Below, piece after piece: positions 1 to 5,783 of a DNA stretch of 7,798 nucleotides (positions are counted from its first letter, which is position 1; every line of letters starts with the position of its first letter). The translations under genes and the position numbers were made by a program. The DNA lies in NCBI GenBank assembly GCA_021793875.1, contig JAJYRX010000067.1:1-7798 (forward strand). Reading direction: 5' to 3'. This DNA comes from Pseudomonadota bacterium (GTDB lineage: Bacteria; Pseudomonadota; Gammaproteobacteria; Burkholderiales; Burkholderiaceae_B). Below the pieces are notes generated by a model. That model ran no database searches and was not told the DNA's origin. It saw nothing but the letters and a program-made list of their open reading frames with translations.

Positions 1-107
1 ATAATATAGTGTACTTGAACCCGTCTGATTGGTATTTATTAGGTAGTGCAGGCCTAGACTCGCTTCAAAACAGCATAAATGAAGTTGCTAATGCTATAAG
101 ACAATGA
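1..107 (+). CDS. Siderophore ABC transporter periplasmic binding protein, C-terminal end (partial)
   Basis: Only the last 34 codons are in the window, read from base 3 to the TGA at 105-107. The peptide includes IVYLNPSDWYLLGSAG and ends in EVANAIRQ. This resembles the C-terminal lobe of FatB/CeuE/YclQ/VctP-type ferric-siderophore binding proteins, which end with a hydrophobic strand, a 'WYL.G.G' turn and a final amphipathic helix. Such proteins capture ferric catecholate or related chelates in the periplasm and deliver them to the FecCD-type permeases. The stop codon overlaps the next ATG in an ATGA arrangement, so it is the upstream member of the same operon. Its start, signal peptide and ligand pocket lie outside the window. 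The assignment rests on this short tail plus the three transporter genes that follow. Confidence 0.8.
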   Translation, partial: NIVYLNPSDWYLLGSAGLDSLQNSINEVANAIRQ

Positions 108-1135
108 TTACACCAGTGCCGTCCGTAGGGCCTAGTCCAGGCAATAATCAAAACTTAAGGGCAATTAAGTCATTTTTGCTTATTAGTCTATCGATATTAC
201 TAATAGCAGTTCTAGCTATTGTTAGTTTGCTTTTAGGAGTAGCGAATGTGACTCCGTCTATGCTTGTAGATCCCTACACGGCATCACAGGCATGGGAAAT
301 ATTATTAATTAGTCGATTTCCCAGAACTATTGCATTAATTTTGGCTGGAACGTCTATGGCAGTAGCTGGTTTAATAATGCAGATGCTGGTGAGAAACAGG
401 TTTGTTGAGCCTTCCACAGCAGGTACTGTTGAGTCTGCGACATTGGGGATCCTAGTTGTAACCCTTGTTGTTCCAGGGGCATTAATACCTGTCAAAATGC
501 TTATCGCCACTATATTTGCTATGACAGGAACACTACTGTTTTTGTTGCTTCTGCGTAAGGTGCCTTTGCGATCTCCATTTCTGGTTCCCGTTATAGGCCT
601 AGTATTAGGAGGAGTAATTCAGGCCATAACAACATTTATAGCTTATAGGTTCGATCTATTACAGTCTTTGCATGCTTGGTCCACCGGTGATTTTTCTGGG
701 ATATTAGTTGGGCGTTATGAGTTCTTATGGGTGGGCCTTTTGTTAGCTATTTTGGCTTATGTAATAGCAGATAAGTTTACCGTTATTGGAATGGGTGAGC
801 AGTTTACCAAAAACCTTGGTATTCCATATAAACGCTTGATAACGATTGGCTTAATAATAGTTTCTGCCATGAGTGCTGTGGTTGTTGTTACTGCTGGAAC
901 AATCCCATTTTTAGGTTTATTAATTCCTAATATAGTTAGTTTGTTTATAGGTGATAACCTCAGAAGGTCCATTCCCTGGGTGGCATACACCGGAGCCGTA
1001 TTTGTACTGGCCTGCGATATTATTGGTCGTGGTATTACGTATCCAAATGAGATACCAATAGGTACGGTAGTTGGAGTTGTTGGAAGCTTCTTCTTCCTTT
1101 ATTTGTTGTTAGGGCGCCATGCTAGGGCTAATTAA
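104..1135 (+). CDS. Iron-siderophore ABC transporter permease, FecCD family (FatD/CeuB/YclN type)
   Basis: This 343-residue inner-membrane protein is the usual length for one half of a FecCD/BtuC-type channel. The first membrane helix is about residues 23-46. Family blocks are visible: AGLIMQMLVRNRFVEPSTAG (88-107), equivalent to the 'Q...RNPLAEP' block of FecCD permeases; YRFDLLQSLHAWSTGDFSGI (181-200), typical of the CeuB/FatD/YclN branch; GEQFTKNLGIPYKRL (231-245), the cytoplasmic segment expected to contact the ATPase; GTIPFLGLLIPNIV (265-278); and PIGTVVGVVGSFFF (318-331). It should form a heterodimeric channel with the next gene product and move ferric siderophore into the cytoplasm. 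The ATG overlaps the binding-protein stop by 4 nt, and its 3' end overlaps the next gene by 17 nt. The exact siderophore cannot be read from sequence; catecholates or petrobactin-like chelates are typical for this branch. Confidence 0.93.
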   Translation: MITPVPSVGPSPGNNQNLRAIKSFLLISLSILLIAVLAIVSLLLGVANVTPSMLVDPYTASQAWEILLISRFPRTIALILAGTSMAVAGLIMQMLVRNRFVEPSTAGTVESATLGILVVTLVVPGALIPVKMLIATIFAMTGTLLFLLLLRKVPLRSPFLVPVIGLVLGGVIQAITTFIAYRFDLLQSLHAWSTGDFSGILVGRYEFLWVGLLLAILAYVIADKFTVIGMGEQFTKNLGIPYKRLITIGLIIVSAMSAVVVVTAGTIPFLGLLIPNIVSLFIGDNLRRSIPWVAYTGAVFVLACDIIGRGITYPNEIPIGTVVGVVGSFFFLYLLLGRHARAN

Positions 1136-2117
1136 TAAACAACATTACTGTGCACAGAACGCTATTAGGTCTAGGCTAGCTGGTCTTGCAATAATTGCCT
1201 GTATATCAATTATTGTATTTATGACTATGGGTGTAAAAGGTCAGTGGGGCTTTGTGCTGCCGTTTCGTGGCTCTAAGCTACTTGCAATGATGCTTGTAGC
1301 TATAAGCATATCTGTTTCATCTGTTCTTTTTCACACTATTACTCATAATAGAGTTCTTACTCCATCAATCATGGGGTTTGACGCGCTTTATGTTCTTATA
1401 CAGGCAATAACAATATTTATATTTGGTATGCAGGCTATCAATAACTGGCATCCATCATCTGTATTTGTTATAGAAACAACAATAATGACTGCATTTTCTG
1501 TAATGCTATTTAAATGGGTGTTTACAGGCGCAATGCGCAGTCTGCATTTGGTAATACTCGTAGGTATTGTATTTGGCCTTCTATTTAGAAGCCTGTCTTC
1601 ATTTGTGCTACGCATGATAGATCCAAATGAGTTCTTAATATTACAAGACAGGATGTTTGCGAGTTTTAACTCTATACACCTAGATCTTATAGCAATAGCC
1701 TCTTTATTGATTGTAGTTTCTACTGTACTCGCCTGGAGGCAACGCCATATGTTTGATGTATTGGCATTAGGAAGACAGACCTCAATAAACCTGGGAGTGC
1801 CTTATGGCAAGGCTGTTATGTTTACTCTATTACTAATAGCAGTTCTAGTGTCAGTTTCTACCGCTCTTGTAGGTCCAGTAACCTTTTTTGGCCTGCTTGT
1901 AAGCAATTTGGCATATATGTTAATACCTTCAAGCAAACACAAACATATATTGCCTGCGTCCATACTAATCGCAGTGGTTTTTCTGGTGGGTGGCCAAACT
2001 ATTCTTGAAAGATTGTTAAAGCTAAACACAACAATAAGTGTGGTTATAGAGCTTATTGGCGGCCTAATGTTTATTTATTTGATAATAAGGAAGCCTCGCA
2101 ATGATTACCGTTCGTAA
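1119..2117 (+). CDS. Iron-siderophore ABC transporter permease, FecCD family (FatC/CeuC/YclO type)
   Basis: This 332-residue polytopic membrane protein is the second half of the siderophore channel. Branch-typical blocks are FHTITHNRVLTPSIMGFDAL (71-90), where the FatD-type 'RN' block is replaced by 'HNR.LTPS.MGFD'; MIDPNEFLILQDRMFASFNS (166-185); ALGRQTSINLGVPYGKAV (216-233), the ATPase-contacting segment; and GPVTFFGLLVSNLAYML (252-268). The ATG at 1119 lies inside the upstream gene, giving a 17-nt overlap, with only AGGG at 1111-1114 as a weak ribosome site. Translation therefore probably depends on the upstream ribosome. No in-frame alternative start with a better ribosome site was seen. 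The 3' end overlaps the ATPase gene by another 17 nt. Confidence 0.93.
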   Translation: MLGLINKQHYCAQNAIRSRLAGLAIIACISIIVFMTMGVKGQWGFVLPFRGSKLLAMMLVAISISVSSVLFHTITHNRVLTPSIMGFDALYVLIQAITIFIFGMQAINNWHPSSVFVIETTIMTAFSVMLFKWVFTGAMRSLHLVILVGIVFGLLFRSLSSFVLRMIDPNEFLILQDRMFASFNSIHLDLIAIASLLIVVSTVLAWRQRHMFDVLALGRQTSINLGVPYGKAVMFTLLLIAVLVSVSTALVGPVTFFGLLVSNLAYMLIPSSKHKHILPASILIAVVFLVGGQTILERLLKLNTTISVVIELIGGLMFIYLIIRKPRNDYRS

Positions 2118-2862
2118 CCTTTCATGCAGATATGGTGATCAGCTAGTTGTAAATAACGTGAGCCTTAATATTGAGGAAGGCGGGTTAACCTCTATAGTGG
2201 GACCAAATGGGGCTGGCAAGTCTACTTTATTGGGCATGATTAGCCGATTGCAACCAATATCTGAAGGTTCAGTAATTGTTGATGGGATGGACGTAGCCAG
2301 CGTAAACTCATCTAAGCTTGCTAGAAGTATGGCAATATTAAGGCAAGACAACAGCCTGCAGGTACGCCTTACAGTACGCGATATAGTTTCCTTTGGACGA
2401 TATCCACATTCGCGAGGCCGCTTAAACATTGAAGACAAAAAGCATATAGATCATGCCCTTGAGTATCTAAACTTGAATTCTCTTGCAGACAGGTTCCTTG
2501 ATGAGTTATCAGGAGGGCAGCGTCAGAGAGCCTTTATTGCAATGGTTTTATGCCAGGATACCAAAGTAATATTATTGGATGAGCCGCTTAACAACCTAGA
2601 TATGAAAAATGCCATAGACATAATGTCAATTCTCAGGCGTGCGGCCGATGATTTAAAGAAAACAATTCTTGTTGTTTTGCACGATATCAACATCGCATCA
2701 TCCTATTCAGATAAAATCATATGTATGCAAGATGGTCAGGTGCGCTTTATGGGTAGTCCGGAACAGATCATACAGCCTGAAATACTTGAAAGCCTTTATG
2801 GGCTGGAAGTTAAGGTGCATGAAATAGATAATGATCTTATCTGTGTTCCGGTTTGCACTTAA
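2101..2862 (+). CDS. Iron-siderophore ABC transporter ATP-binding protein (FatE/CeuD/YclP type)
   Basis: This 253-residue ATPase is the usual length for FepC/FecE-like subunits and has every nucleotide-binding motif: Walker A GPNGAGKST (34-42), Q-loop Gln82 in ILRQDN, signature LSGGQRQR (136-143), Walker B VILLDEP (156-162, Glu161 catalytic), D-loop NNLD (164-167) and switch His194 in VLHDIN. The RLTVRDIVSFGRYPHS segment (89-104) after the Q-loop is characteristic of siderophore/haem importer ATPases. A homodimer should power the two preceding permeases from the cytoplasmic face. The ATG lies 17 nt inside the upstream gene and is preceded by AAGGA at 2087-2091, a good ribosome site 9 nt away. 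The stop TAA at 2860-2862 is embedded in a candidate FNR box belonging to the next operon. Confidence 0.95.
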   Translation: MITVRNLSCRYGDQLVVNNVSLNIEEGGLTSIVGPNGAGKSTLLGMISRLQPISEGSVIVDGMDVASVNSSKLARSMAILRQDNSLQVRLTVRDIVSFGRYPHSRGRLNIEDKKHIDHALEYLNLNSLADRFLDELSGGQRQRAFIAMVLCQDTKVILLDEPLNNLDMKNAIDIMSILRRAADDLKKTILVVLHDINIASSYSDKIICMQDGQVRFMGSPEQIIQPEILESLYGLEVKVHEIDNDLICVPVCT

Positions 2863-2872
2863 TAAAAATCAA
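2859..2872 (+). promoter_or_regulatory. Candidate FNR/ANR-family binding site upstream of cydA
   Basis: The 14-mer TTAATAAAAATCAA matches the FNR/ANR consensus TTGAT-N4-ATCAA at nine of the ten specified bases; the only mismatch is A for G in the left half-site. It lies 74 bp upstream of the cydA ATG, the kind of position used by oxygen-responsive regulators of cytochrome bd operons. It overlaps the TAA of the siderophore ATPase gene. A poor -10-like TAGCAT (2892-2897) begins 26.5 bp after the box centre, about 3 bp closer than ideal for a class II (-41.5) FNR promoter, so the transcription start is uncertain. The run of A makes some chance similarity possible, and ArcA or another CRP/FNR-family protein cannot be excluded. 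Confidence 0.5.
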
Positions 2873-2946
2873 AACAAATAGTCAACATCCGTAGCATCCC
2901 GTTTGTCATGTAAGGTTTTTTTTAACACTCCGAATCGGAGGATAAT
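2863..2946 (+). promoter_or_regulatory. cydA leader and intergenic region
   Basis: This 84-nt gap is the only real intergenic space in the window. It carries the right half of the candidate FNR box, a weak -10-like TAGCAT (2892-2897), a run of eight T (2916-2923) and the cydA ribosome site. No stable GC-rich stem precedes the T run, so I do not call a terminator, and siderophore-operon transcripts may read into cydA. No convincing -35/-10 pair with 16-18 bp spacing is visible, which would fit an activator-dependent promoter. Confidence 0.45.
2928..2941 (+). promoter_or_regulatory. cydA Shine-Dalgarno within a small dyad
   Basis: GGAGG at 2937-2941 is a near-perfect Shine-Dalgarno sequence 5 nt before the cydA ATG. 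It forms the right side of the dyad CTCCGAATCGGAG (2928-2940). In RNA the dyad could fold as a 4-bp CTCC/GGAG stem with a 5-nt loop, pairing the ribosome site with the sequence just upstream. The stem is short, so strong repression is not expected. The ribosome site itself is certain; a regulatory role for the dyad is inference. Confidence 0.6.
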
Positions 2947-4476
2947 ATGACGGGGTTTGATGTAGTGGATTGGTCAAGGCTGCAGTTTGCCTTGACTGCA
3001 ATGTATCACTTTATCTTCGTTCCACTAACTTTGGGGCTGGCTTTTTTGTTAGCCATTATGGAAAGCGTATATGTCATGACCAGACGACAGGTCTGGCGCA
3101 ATATGACTCTATTCTGGGGCAAGCTTTTTGGTATTAATTTTGCCATAGGTGTTGCTACCGGAGTAGTTATGGAATTTCAGTTCGGCATGAACTGGTCTTA
3201 CTACAGCCACTATGTAGGCGATATTTTTGGAGCTCCACTCGCGCTTGAAGGACTAATGGCATTCTTTCTGGAAGCCACATTAGTGGGTCTATTCTTTTTT
3301 GGCTGGGACAGAATGTCCAAGGTTGGGCATTTAATAATCACCTGGTTTATGGCGCTTGGTACTAACCTATCTGCCTTATGGATATTAATAGCCAATGGTT
3401 GGATGCAAAATCCGGTTGGTGCAGTTTTCAACCCTGACACCATGCGCATGGAAATGACCGATTTTGTAGCTGTTATATTCAATCCTGTAGCACAGGCAAA
3501 ATTTGTGCATACAGTAAGCGCCGGTTATGTAACCGGCGCTATGTTTGTTATATCAATTAGTGCTTGGTATTTATTAAAAGGCAGGCATAAAGAGCTAGCT
3601 AAAAGATCTATAGCGGTAGCTGCAAGCTTTGGTCTTGCGTCAGCATTATCTGTTGTTGTACTGGGTGATGAAAGTGGTTATTTGTCTACAGAGCATCAGA
3701 AAATGAAAATTGCTGCTGTGGAAGCTATGTGGGAAACCGAATCTGCACCGGCAGGGTTTAATCTAATTGCTATACCAGACCAAAAGCAAAGAATGAATAG
3801 GTTTGAGCTTCAGCTTCCATATGTAATGGGAATTATTGGAACGCGCAGCTTAACATCCGAACTTCCGGGCATAAATCAACTAGTTGAAAGGGCTGAGGTT
3901 CATATTCGCAATGGCTTAGTTGCCTATGGGGCATTAAAAACCATACGTGAGAATCCAAATAATAGCGAGGAGGCACGCGAGGTGTTTAAGGAAAGCTGGC
4001 CTGATCTTGGTTATGCATTACTACTTAAACGCTATCGTGAAAATATTCTGCAATCTAGTAATGATGAAATTAGTAAAGCTGCACTAGATACTGTGCCTAA
4101 CGTAACTTCCCTGTTTTGGACTTTCCGGCTTATGGTCGGTCTTGGTTTTTACTTTATATTGTTCTTTATCGTGGCTTTCTATCTGTCAGCACGAGACTCA
4201 ATAGAACATGCCCCGCGTTTTTTAAAGTTAGCAGCATGGAGTCTACCGCTGCCCTGGTTAGCAATAGAGGCAGGTTGGTTCGTTGCTGAATACGGACGGC
4301 AGCCGTGGGTTATTGAAGGTGTTTTACCCACGTTTTACGCTGCCTCAGGATTATCCATGGTTGATATTCTTATAAGCCTTTCAATCTTTGTGTTGCTATA
4401 TAGCATTTTATTTGTTGTTGCAACTAAAGTTTTGCTTAAGGCAATACGTCTTGGACCAGATGCTGGAGAGCTGTGA
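2947..4476 (+). CDS. cydA: Cytochrome bd ubiquinol oxidase subunit I (CydA)
   Basis: This 509-residue inner-membrane protein oxidises quinol and carries haems b558, b595 and d, reducing O2 to water at high affinity. Ligands and key residues line up with E. coli: His21 (b595/d site, E. coli His19), Glu101 and Glu109 (Glu99 and Glu107), His188 (His186, b558), Arg394 and Met396 (Arg391 and Met393, b558), and Glu448 beside the GRQPW motif (450-454). The quinol Q-loop after GDESGY (240-245) has Lys254 and Glu259, matching E. coli Lys252 and Glu257. The C-terminal Q-loop insertion ending in GYALLLKRY (355-363) marks the long-Q-loop bd type rather than short-loop CioA. E. coli CydA is 522 residues. 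The ATG has a GGAGG ribosome site, and the stop overlaps cydB by 1 nt. A strong inverted repeat lies within the gene at 3517-3540. Confidence 0.98.
   Translation: MTGFDVVDWSRLQFALTAMYHFIFVPLTLGLAFLLAIMESVYVMTRRQVWRNMTLFWGKLFGINFAIGVATGVVMEFQFGMNWSYYSHYVGDIFGAPLALEGLMAFFLEATLVGLFFFGWDRMSKVGHLIITWFMALGTNLSALWILIANGWMQNPVGAVFNPDTMRMEMTDFVAVIFNPVAQAKFVHTVSAGYVTGAMFVISISAWYLLKGRHKELAKRSIAVAASFGLASALSVVVLGDESGYLSTEHQKMKIAAVEAMWETESAPAGFNLIAIPDQKQRMNRFELQLPYVMGIIGTRSLTSELPGINQLVERAEVHIRNGLVAYGALKTIRENPNNSEEAREVFKESWPDLGYALLLKRYRENILQSSNDEISKAALDTVPNVTSLFWTFRLMVGLGFYFILFFIVAFYLSARDSIEHAPRFLKLAAWSLPLPWLAIEAGWFVAEYGRQPWVIEGVLPTFYAASGLSMVDILISLSIFVLLYSILFVVATKVLLKAIRLGPDAGEL
3517..3540 (+). repeat. Perfect 10-bp inverted repeat inside cydA
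   Basis: AGCGCCGGTT (3517-3526) and AACCGGCGCT (3531-3540) are exact reverse complements around the 4-nt loop ATGT. Each arm has seven G/C of ten, much richer than the surroundings. It encodes SAGYVTGA (residues 191-198), just after haem ligand His188. It is not followed by a T run, so it is not an intrinsic terminator. Part of the symmetry comes from the conserved peptide GYVTG, but the synonymous choices make it perfect. Confidence 0.75.
4465..4468 (+). promoter_or_regulatory. Ribosome binding site that favours the cydB ATG at 4476
   Basis: GGAG inside the last codons of cydA is 7 nt before the ATG at 4476 but only 4 nt before the in-frame GTG at 4473. This spacing favours the ATG, which overlaps the last base of the cydA TGA, an arrangement typical of termination-reinitiation coupling. 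Confidence 0.65.
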
Positions 4477-5636
4477 TGGCTGAATTAATTCCATTCGATT
4501 ATGACACCCTACGGCTGATATGGTGGTTTTTGCTTGGCCTCTTGCTAATAGGGTTTGCTGTTATGGATGGGTTTGACATAGGCGTTGCTATGTTGCTACC
4601 GATAGTAGGGCGAACAGATACTGAACGCAGAGTAATGATAAACGTTATTGCACCTGTCTGGGAGGGTAATCAGGTTTGGTTAATAACTGGTGGTGGTGCA
4701 ATATTTGCTGCTTGGCCAATACTTTACGCAGCATCGTTCTCTACTTTCTATTTGGCCATGATGTTATTGCTACTAGCATTAATATTAAGGCCTTTGGGGT
4801 TTAAATATCGTAGCAAAATAGCTGACCAACGTTGGCGCAACACTTGGGACGGAGTTTTATCCGTAGGAGCATTAGTTATGGCGTTGGTGTTTGGTGTGGC
4901 AATGGGTAATCTTCTTGAGGGTGTGGCATTTGACATTGACCCAATTACCTTACGACCTGTACATGGCGGTGGAATTATGTCTTTGTTAGGTTTGTTTACC
5001 CCGATCACTATTTTGTGTGGCGTAGTAAGTATCTTAATGTGCGCCATGCATGGTGCCATATTATTAGTCTGGAGAACTGATTCTGAAGTAGAGCGTAGGG
5101 CTCGTAAGTTAGCTATTTGGCTCGCACTGTTAACAGCGATATTTTTTGCTCTGGGTGGGTTTTTCATTCCTCATATTGATGGCTACGTTATAACAGAAAT
5201 GTCCAGCACCATTGCTCCATCAAACCCACTTCTGAAAACAGTTAGCACTCAACCAGGTGCTTGGATGCATAATTTCATCCAATGGCCCTTGATGTGGTTG
5301 GCTCCAGTCACTGGTGTAGGTGGTGCATTGTTAGCTATGGTTTTCGTAATTGCTAAACGCATAAAAACTGCATTTGTTATGTCATCGTTATCAATAACAG
5401 GAATAATTCTTACCATAGGATTCGCTATATTCCCATTTCTTATGCCCTCTGCAGTTATGCCTGAGGCAAGTCTTACAATCTGGGATGCATCAGCTAGTAA
5501 GTTAACCTTATGGATAATGCTTATAGCAACAGTGATATTTCTTCCCATCGTTATTTCTTATACAGCTTATGTTTACAGAGTAATGCGAGGAAAGGTAACT
5601 AGTGATGATGTATCTACATCGCCACATGCTTACTAG
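4476..5636 (+). CDS. cydB: Cytochrome bd ubiquinol oxidase subunit II (CydB)
   Basis: This 386-residue polytopic membrane protein is the second core subunit of the bd oxidase and scaffolds the haem-bearing CydA (E. coli CydB is 379). Recognisable blocks: LRLIWWFLLGLLLIGFAVMD (12-31) leading to GFDIG (32-36), with Asp34 equivalent to E. coli Asp29; TERRVMINVIAPVWEGNQVW (49-68); ITGGGAIFAAWPILYA (70-85); the LRPLGFKYRSK loop; and a late FPFLMPSAVMPEASLTIWDA block. Glu63 replaces E. coli Asp58, a proton-path carboxylate, so the acidic function is kept. An in-frame GTG at 4473 would add one Met, but the ATG at 4476 is better spaced from GGAG (4465-4468). The gene overlaps cydA by 1 nt and is followed after 21 nt by cydX. 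It acts in the inner membrane in a CydA-CydB-CydX complex. Confidence 0.97.
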   Translation: MAELIPFDYDTLRLIWWFLLGLLLIGFAVMDGFDIGVAMLLPIVGRTDTERRVMINVIAPVWEGNQVWLITGGGAIFAAWPILYAASFSTFYLAMMLLLLALILRPLGFKYRSKIADQRWRNTWDGVLSVGALVMALVFGVAMGNLLEGVAFDIDPITLRPVHGGGIMSLLGLFTPITILCGVVSILMCAMHGAILLVWRTDSEVERRARKLAIWLALLTAIFFALGGFFIPHIDGYVITEMSSTIAPSNPLLKTVSTQPGAWMHNFIQWPLMWLAPVTGVGGALLAMVFVIAKRIKTAFVMSSLSITGIILTIGFAIFPFLMPSAVMPEASLTIWDASASKLTLWIMLIATVIFLPIVISYTAYVYRVMRGKVTSDDVSTSPHAY

Positions 5637-5645
5637 ACTTCAAAT

Positions 5646-5650
5646 GGAGA
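5646..5650 (+). promoter_or_regulatory. cydX ribosome binding site
   Basis: GGAGA lies 7 nt before the cydX ATG at 5658. With its flank (GGAGAATAATAT) it closely resembles the cydA initiation region (GGAGGATAAT), giving cydX its own strong initiation signal rather than pure coupling to cydB. This supports the short frame being a real gene. Confidence 0.75.
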
Positions 5651-5657
5651 ATAATAT

Positions 5658-5783
5658 ATGTGGTATTTTTCATGGATGTTGGGTTTGGGTCTTGCCTGTG
5701 CGTTTGCAATACTTAATGCCATGTGGTTAGAGCTTAAGAATGACGATCAAGAACTTGTGAATGCTACACAAAAGCATAACTAG
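5658..5783 (+). CDS. cydX: Cytochrome bd oxidase small subunit CydX (CydX/CbdX/YbgT family)
   Basis: This 41-residue single-pass membrane protein begins MWYFSWMLGLGLACAF. E. coli CydX begins MWYFAWILGTLLACSF and has 37 residues. The near-invariant N-terminal W-Y-F-W pattern, one hydrophobic helix (about 3-24) and the Glu25 that ends the helix are all present. The tail (KNDDQELVNATQKHN) is hydrophilic. CydX binds CydA, stabilises the haems and is needed for full oxidase activity. It follows cydB by 21 nt with its own GGAGA ribosome site, and its last 23 nt overlap the start of cydD. Length, position directly after cydB and sequence all agree, so confidence is high despite its size. Confidence 0.96.
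   Translation: MWYFSWMLGLGLACAFAILNAMWLELKNDDQELVNATQKHN

Noticed and set aside
2916..2923. Run of eight T as an intrinsic terminator of the siderophore operon
   Set aside because: No stable stem lies just upstream. The only complementary pieces (ACAAA and TTTGT) are far apart and AT-rich.
2903..2931. TTGTCA (2903-2908) as the -35 of a sigma-70 promoter for cydA
   Set aside because: At 16-18 bp downstream there is no TATAAT-like hexamer, only CACTCC-like sequence.
4473..4475. GTG as the cydB start codon
   Set aside because: It is only 4 nt from GGAG. The ATG directly after it has better spacing and overlaps the cydA stop in a typical coupled arrangement.
4748..5167. Reverse-strand open frame of 139 codons opposite cydB, and similar smaller ones opposite the other genes
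   Set aside because: They lie fully antisense to clearly recognised genes, show no family motifs or ribosome sites, and are expected shadows of hydrophobic coding sequence.
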